Shown: piece after piece, positions 50,674 to 52,064 of the stretch
How the letters are laid out: every line of letters starts with the position of its first letter
How positions within the stretch are numbered: the first letter of the stretch is position 1
Origin: Chryseobacterium gleum
Lineage (GTDB): Bacteria; Bacteroidota; Bacteroidia; Flavobacteriales_D; Sanyastnellaceae
NCBI GenBank assembly: GCA_945874695.1
Contig: CAMCHP010000013.1
Coordinates: 1 to 52,064 of the forward strand
Reading direction: 5' to 3'
Length of the DNA: 52,064 nucleotides
Program-made: the position numbers and the translations under genes
The notes under the pieces: model-generated
What the model was told of the DNA's origin: nothing
Database searches by the model: none
Seen by the model: the letters and a program-made list of their open reading frames with translations, nothing else

Positions 50674-51813
50674 ATGAAAACAGATAGCACCTCCCTTCAA
50701 CTCGAAAAAATCGTTCCACAGGCCGAAGACTTTTTGCCGCTGTTGGGCACCGATTACGTTGAGCTTTACGTCGGCAATGCCAAGCAAGCCGCCCACTATT
50801 ATCAAACCGCATGGGGTTTTCAGCCCTTGGCTTACGCCGGATTGGAAACGGGCGTGAAAGATCGCACGTCGTATGTTTTGCAGCAAGATAAGATCAAACT
50901 TGTTTTAACGAGTCCACTGGGTGAAGGCGGACCCATCAATGCGCACATCAACAAGCACGGCGACGGCGTGAAGGTTGTTGCCTTGTGGGTTGATGACGCC
51001 ACCAAATCGTACAACGAAACGGTAGCACGCGGCGCTGAATCGTATTTCGCGCCAGAAACCCGCGAAGACGCCAATGGCCATGTGGTTTTGAGCGGCATTC
51101 ACACCTATGGCGAAACCGTTCACGTGTTTGTGGAGCGTGGCGCGTACAACGGTCCGTTTTTGCCGGGTTACCGCGCGTGGAACCCCGCGTACCGTCCGTC
51201 AGAAGTTGGCCTGAAATTCATTGACCACATGGTGGGCAACGTCGGCTGGAACGAGATGAACAAATGGTGTGAGTTTTATGCCAAGGTGATGGGCTTTGCG
51301 CAATTGGTGAGTTTCGACGACAAAGACATTTCAACCGATTACACTGCATTGATGTCGAAAGTGATGAGCAACGGCAACGGGCGCATCAAGTTTCCGATCA
51401 ATGAGCCTGCCGAAGGCAAAAAGAAGTCACAGATTGAAGAGTACATCGACTTTTACAATGGTGCGGGTGTTCAGCACATTGCGCTGGCTACCGACAACAT
51501 CATTGAAACGGTGAAGCAGTTGAAAGCACGCGGGGTTGACTTTTTGTATGTTCCATCATCTTACTATGATACGGTATTGGATCGTGTAGGCTCCATCGAC
51601 GAAGACCTGGCCCCATTGAAGGAGCTTGGCATTTTGATTGACCGCGACGACGAAGGGTATTTGTTGCAATTGTTCACGAAGCCCGTTCTTGATCGTCCGA
51701 CGATGTTCTTCGAGATCATCCAGCGCAAGGGAGCGCAATCGTTTGGCAAGGGCAATTTCAAGGCTTTGTTTGAGGCGATTGAGCGCGAGCAAGAGAATCG
51801 CGGCACGTTGTAA
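50674..51813 (+). CDS. hppD: 4-Hydroxyphenylpyruvate dioxygenase
   Basis: 379 residues of the vicinal-oxygen-chelate fold; converts 4-hydroxyphenylpyruvate to homogentisate. The iron ligands are His185 (FIDHMVGNV), His268 (VQHIALATDN) and Glu347 (MFFEIIQRKG). With hmgA upstream it gives two consecutive steps of tyrosine catabolism in one operon. A strong terminator follows. Confidence 0.96.
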   Translation: MKTDSTSLQLEKIVPQAEDFLPLLGTDYVELYVGNAKQAAHYYQTAWGFQPLAYAGLETGVKDRTSYVLQQDKIKLVLTSPLGEGGPINAHINKHGDGVKVVALWVDDATKSYNETVARGAESYFAPETREDANGHVVLSGIHTYGETVHVFVERGAYNGPFLPGYRAWNPAYRPSEVGLKFIDHMVGNVGWNEMNKWCEFYAKVMGFAQLVSFDDKDISTDYTALMSKVMSNGNGRIKFPINEPAEGKKKSQIEEYIDFYNGAGVQHIALATDNIIETVKQLKARGVDFLYVPSSYYDTVLDRVGSIDEDLAPLKELGILIDRDDEGYLLQLFTKPVLDRPTMFFEIIQRKGAQSFGKGNFKALFEAIEREQENRGTL

Positions 51814-51834
51814 GGCGATTGCCATATCACATTG

Positions 51835-51865
51835 AAAAAGCCAGGGAGATCTCTGGCTTTTTTTT
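51835..51865 (+). terminator. Intrinsic terminator after hppD
   Basis: AAAAAGCCAG paired with CTGGCTTTTT around an inner AGATCT-containing stem, followed by more T residues and then a G run. Confidence 0.92.
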
Positions 51866-51875
51866 GGGGGGGATG

Positions 51876-51903
51876 GTACGGGCGGAAAATTTTCCGCCCG
51901 TAC
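51876..51903. repeat. 28-bp perfect palindrome
   Basis: The half-site GTACGGGCGGAAAA is followed at once by its own reverse complement. First of three adjacent palindromes after hppD. Confidence 0.85.
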
Positions 51904-51965
51904 GGTCGCCCATATTTTACGCGTCGCTTGACCCATGTGATCTTCGCATCGCGCGCGGTTTGGAG

Positions 51966-52000
51966 GGACGCGATTTATCGCGTCCTCGGCATTTATGCCG
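51966..52000. repeat. Two adjacent TT-loop palindromes
   Basis: GGACGCGAT, TT, ATCGCGTCC at 51966-51985, then CGGCAT, TT, ATGCCG at 51987-52000. No ORF of note lies in the final 250 bp of the window. Confidence 0.8.
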
Positions 52001-52064
52001 CCATTTTCAAATAACGCGTTCTCGGTATTGTATGTTGGTCGTTTTTGATGTCGCCCCGAAGGGG

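Noticed and set aside
1-52064. CRISPR array, prophage, insertion sequence or rRNA genes
   Set aside because: No regularly spaced repeats, transposase, phage structural genes or rRNA sequence were seen on either strand.

Overview
The window is chromosomal DNA from a member of the Bacteroidota, most likely a Flavobacteriales-type organism of moderate GC content. The signs are promoters of the TAnnTTTG class, a secreted protein with the CHU_C/type B sorting domain of the type IX secretion system, a DnaG primase lacking the usual zinc ligands, a TonB-dependent receptor with a carboxypeptidase-like N-terminal domain, and the gene order rplM-rpsI-rpsB-tsf-pyrH. No prophage, transposase, rRNA or CRISPR array was found.

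Layout. 1-6.4 kb: 3' end of ispG, a large secreted PKD protein, and the ribosomal/translation operon rplM-rpsI-rpsB-tsf-pyrH (minus strand). 6.4-10.4 kb: tRNA-Val and a polyamine operon (speA, speB, a deoxyhypusine-synthase-like gene and an acidic small protein) preceded by a possible Arg-rich leader ORF. 10.7-18.1 kb: a secreted M36 metallopeptidase, ferritin, and a signalling trio (YfiR-like, TPR, HAMP-SpoIIE phosphatase). 18.1-22.8 kb: universal stress protein, FAD oxidoreductase, kbl and an ALDH8-like dehydrogenase (minus strand). 22.9-25.6 kb: tRNA-Gln, an OmpA-type lipoprotein, a Cys-rich repeat lipoprotein and a pseudogene remnant. 25.6-29.7 kb: dnaG and a two-component system with an operator-like site and a possible small RNA upstream. 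30.1-34.3 kb: a TonB-dependent receptor followed by a LytS/LytTR pair. 34.4-36.5 kb: prs, rplY and pth. 36.5-38.4 kb: ECF sigma factor, anti-sigma-like protein and a 48-residue gene. 38.4-43.9 kb: a ClC channel, then a CPA2 antiporter and gtrA bracketed by a 49-bp direct repeat, then an exported acetolactate-decarboxylase-like lipoprotein. 44.0-49.3 kb: an eRF1-like hibernation-type protein, a bacilliredoxin, an orphan LytTR regulator and an MBOAT/AlgJ-like acetylation pair. 49.5-51.8 kb: hmgA-hppD for tyrosine breakdown, followed by a cluster of palindromes.

Most genes are housekeeping or well-known families. The less ordinary signals are at the DNA level. A short palindromic repeat (CATCC, a GC stem, then GAAAA) recurs ten times in 52 kb, inside and between genes and in different reading frames. 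A 49-bp perfect repeat copies the 3' end of the ClC gene on the far side of the antiporter-gtrA module. Three TTAAC repeats at 10-11 bp spacing sit between a two-component operon and a divergent, ATG-free, terminator-ended stretch. A leader-type ORF lies in front of the arginine decarboxylase gene. All reading was by eye; no database search or folding calculation was run.
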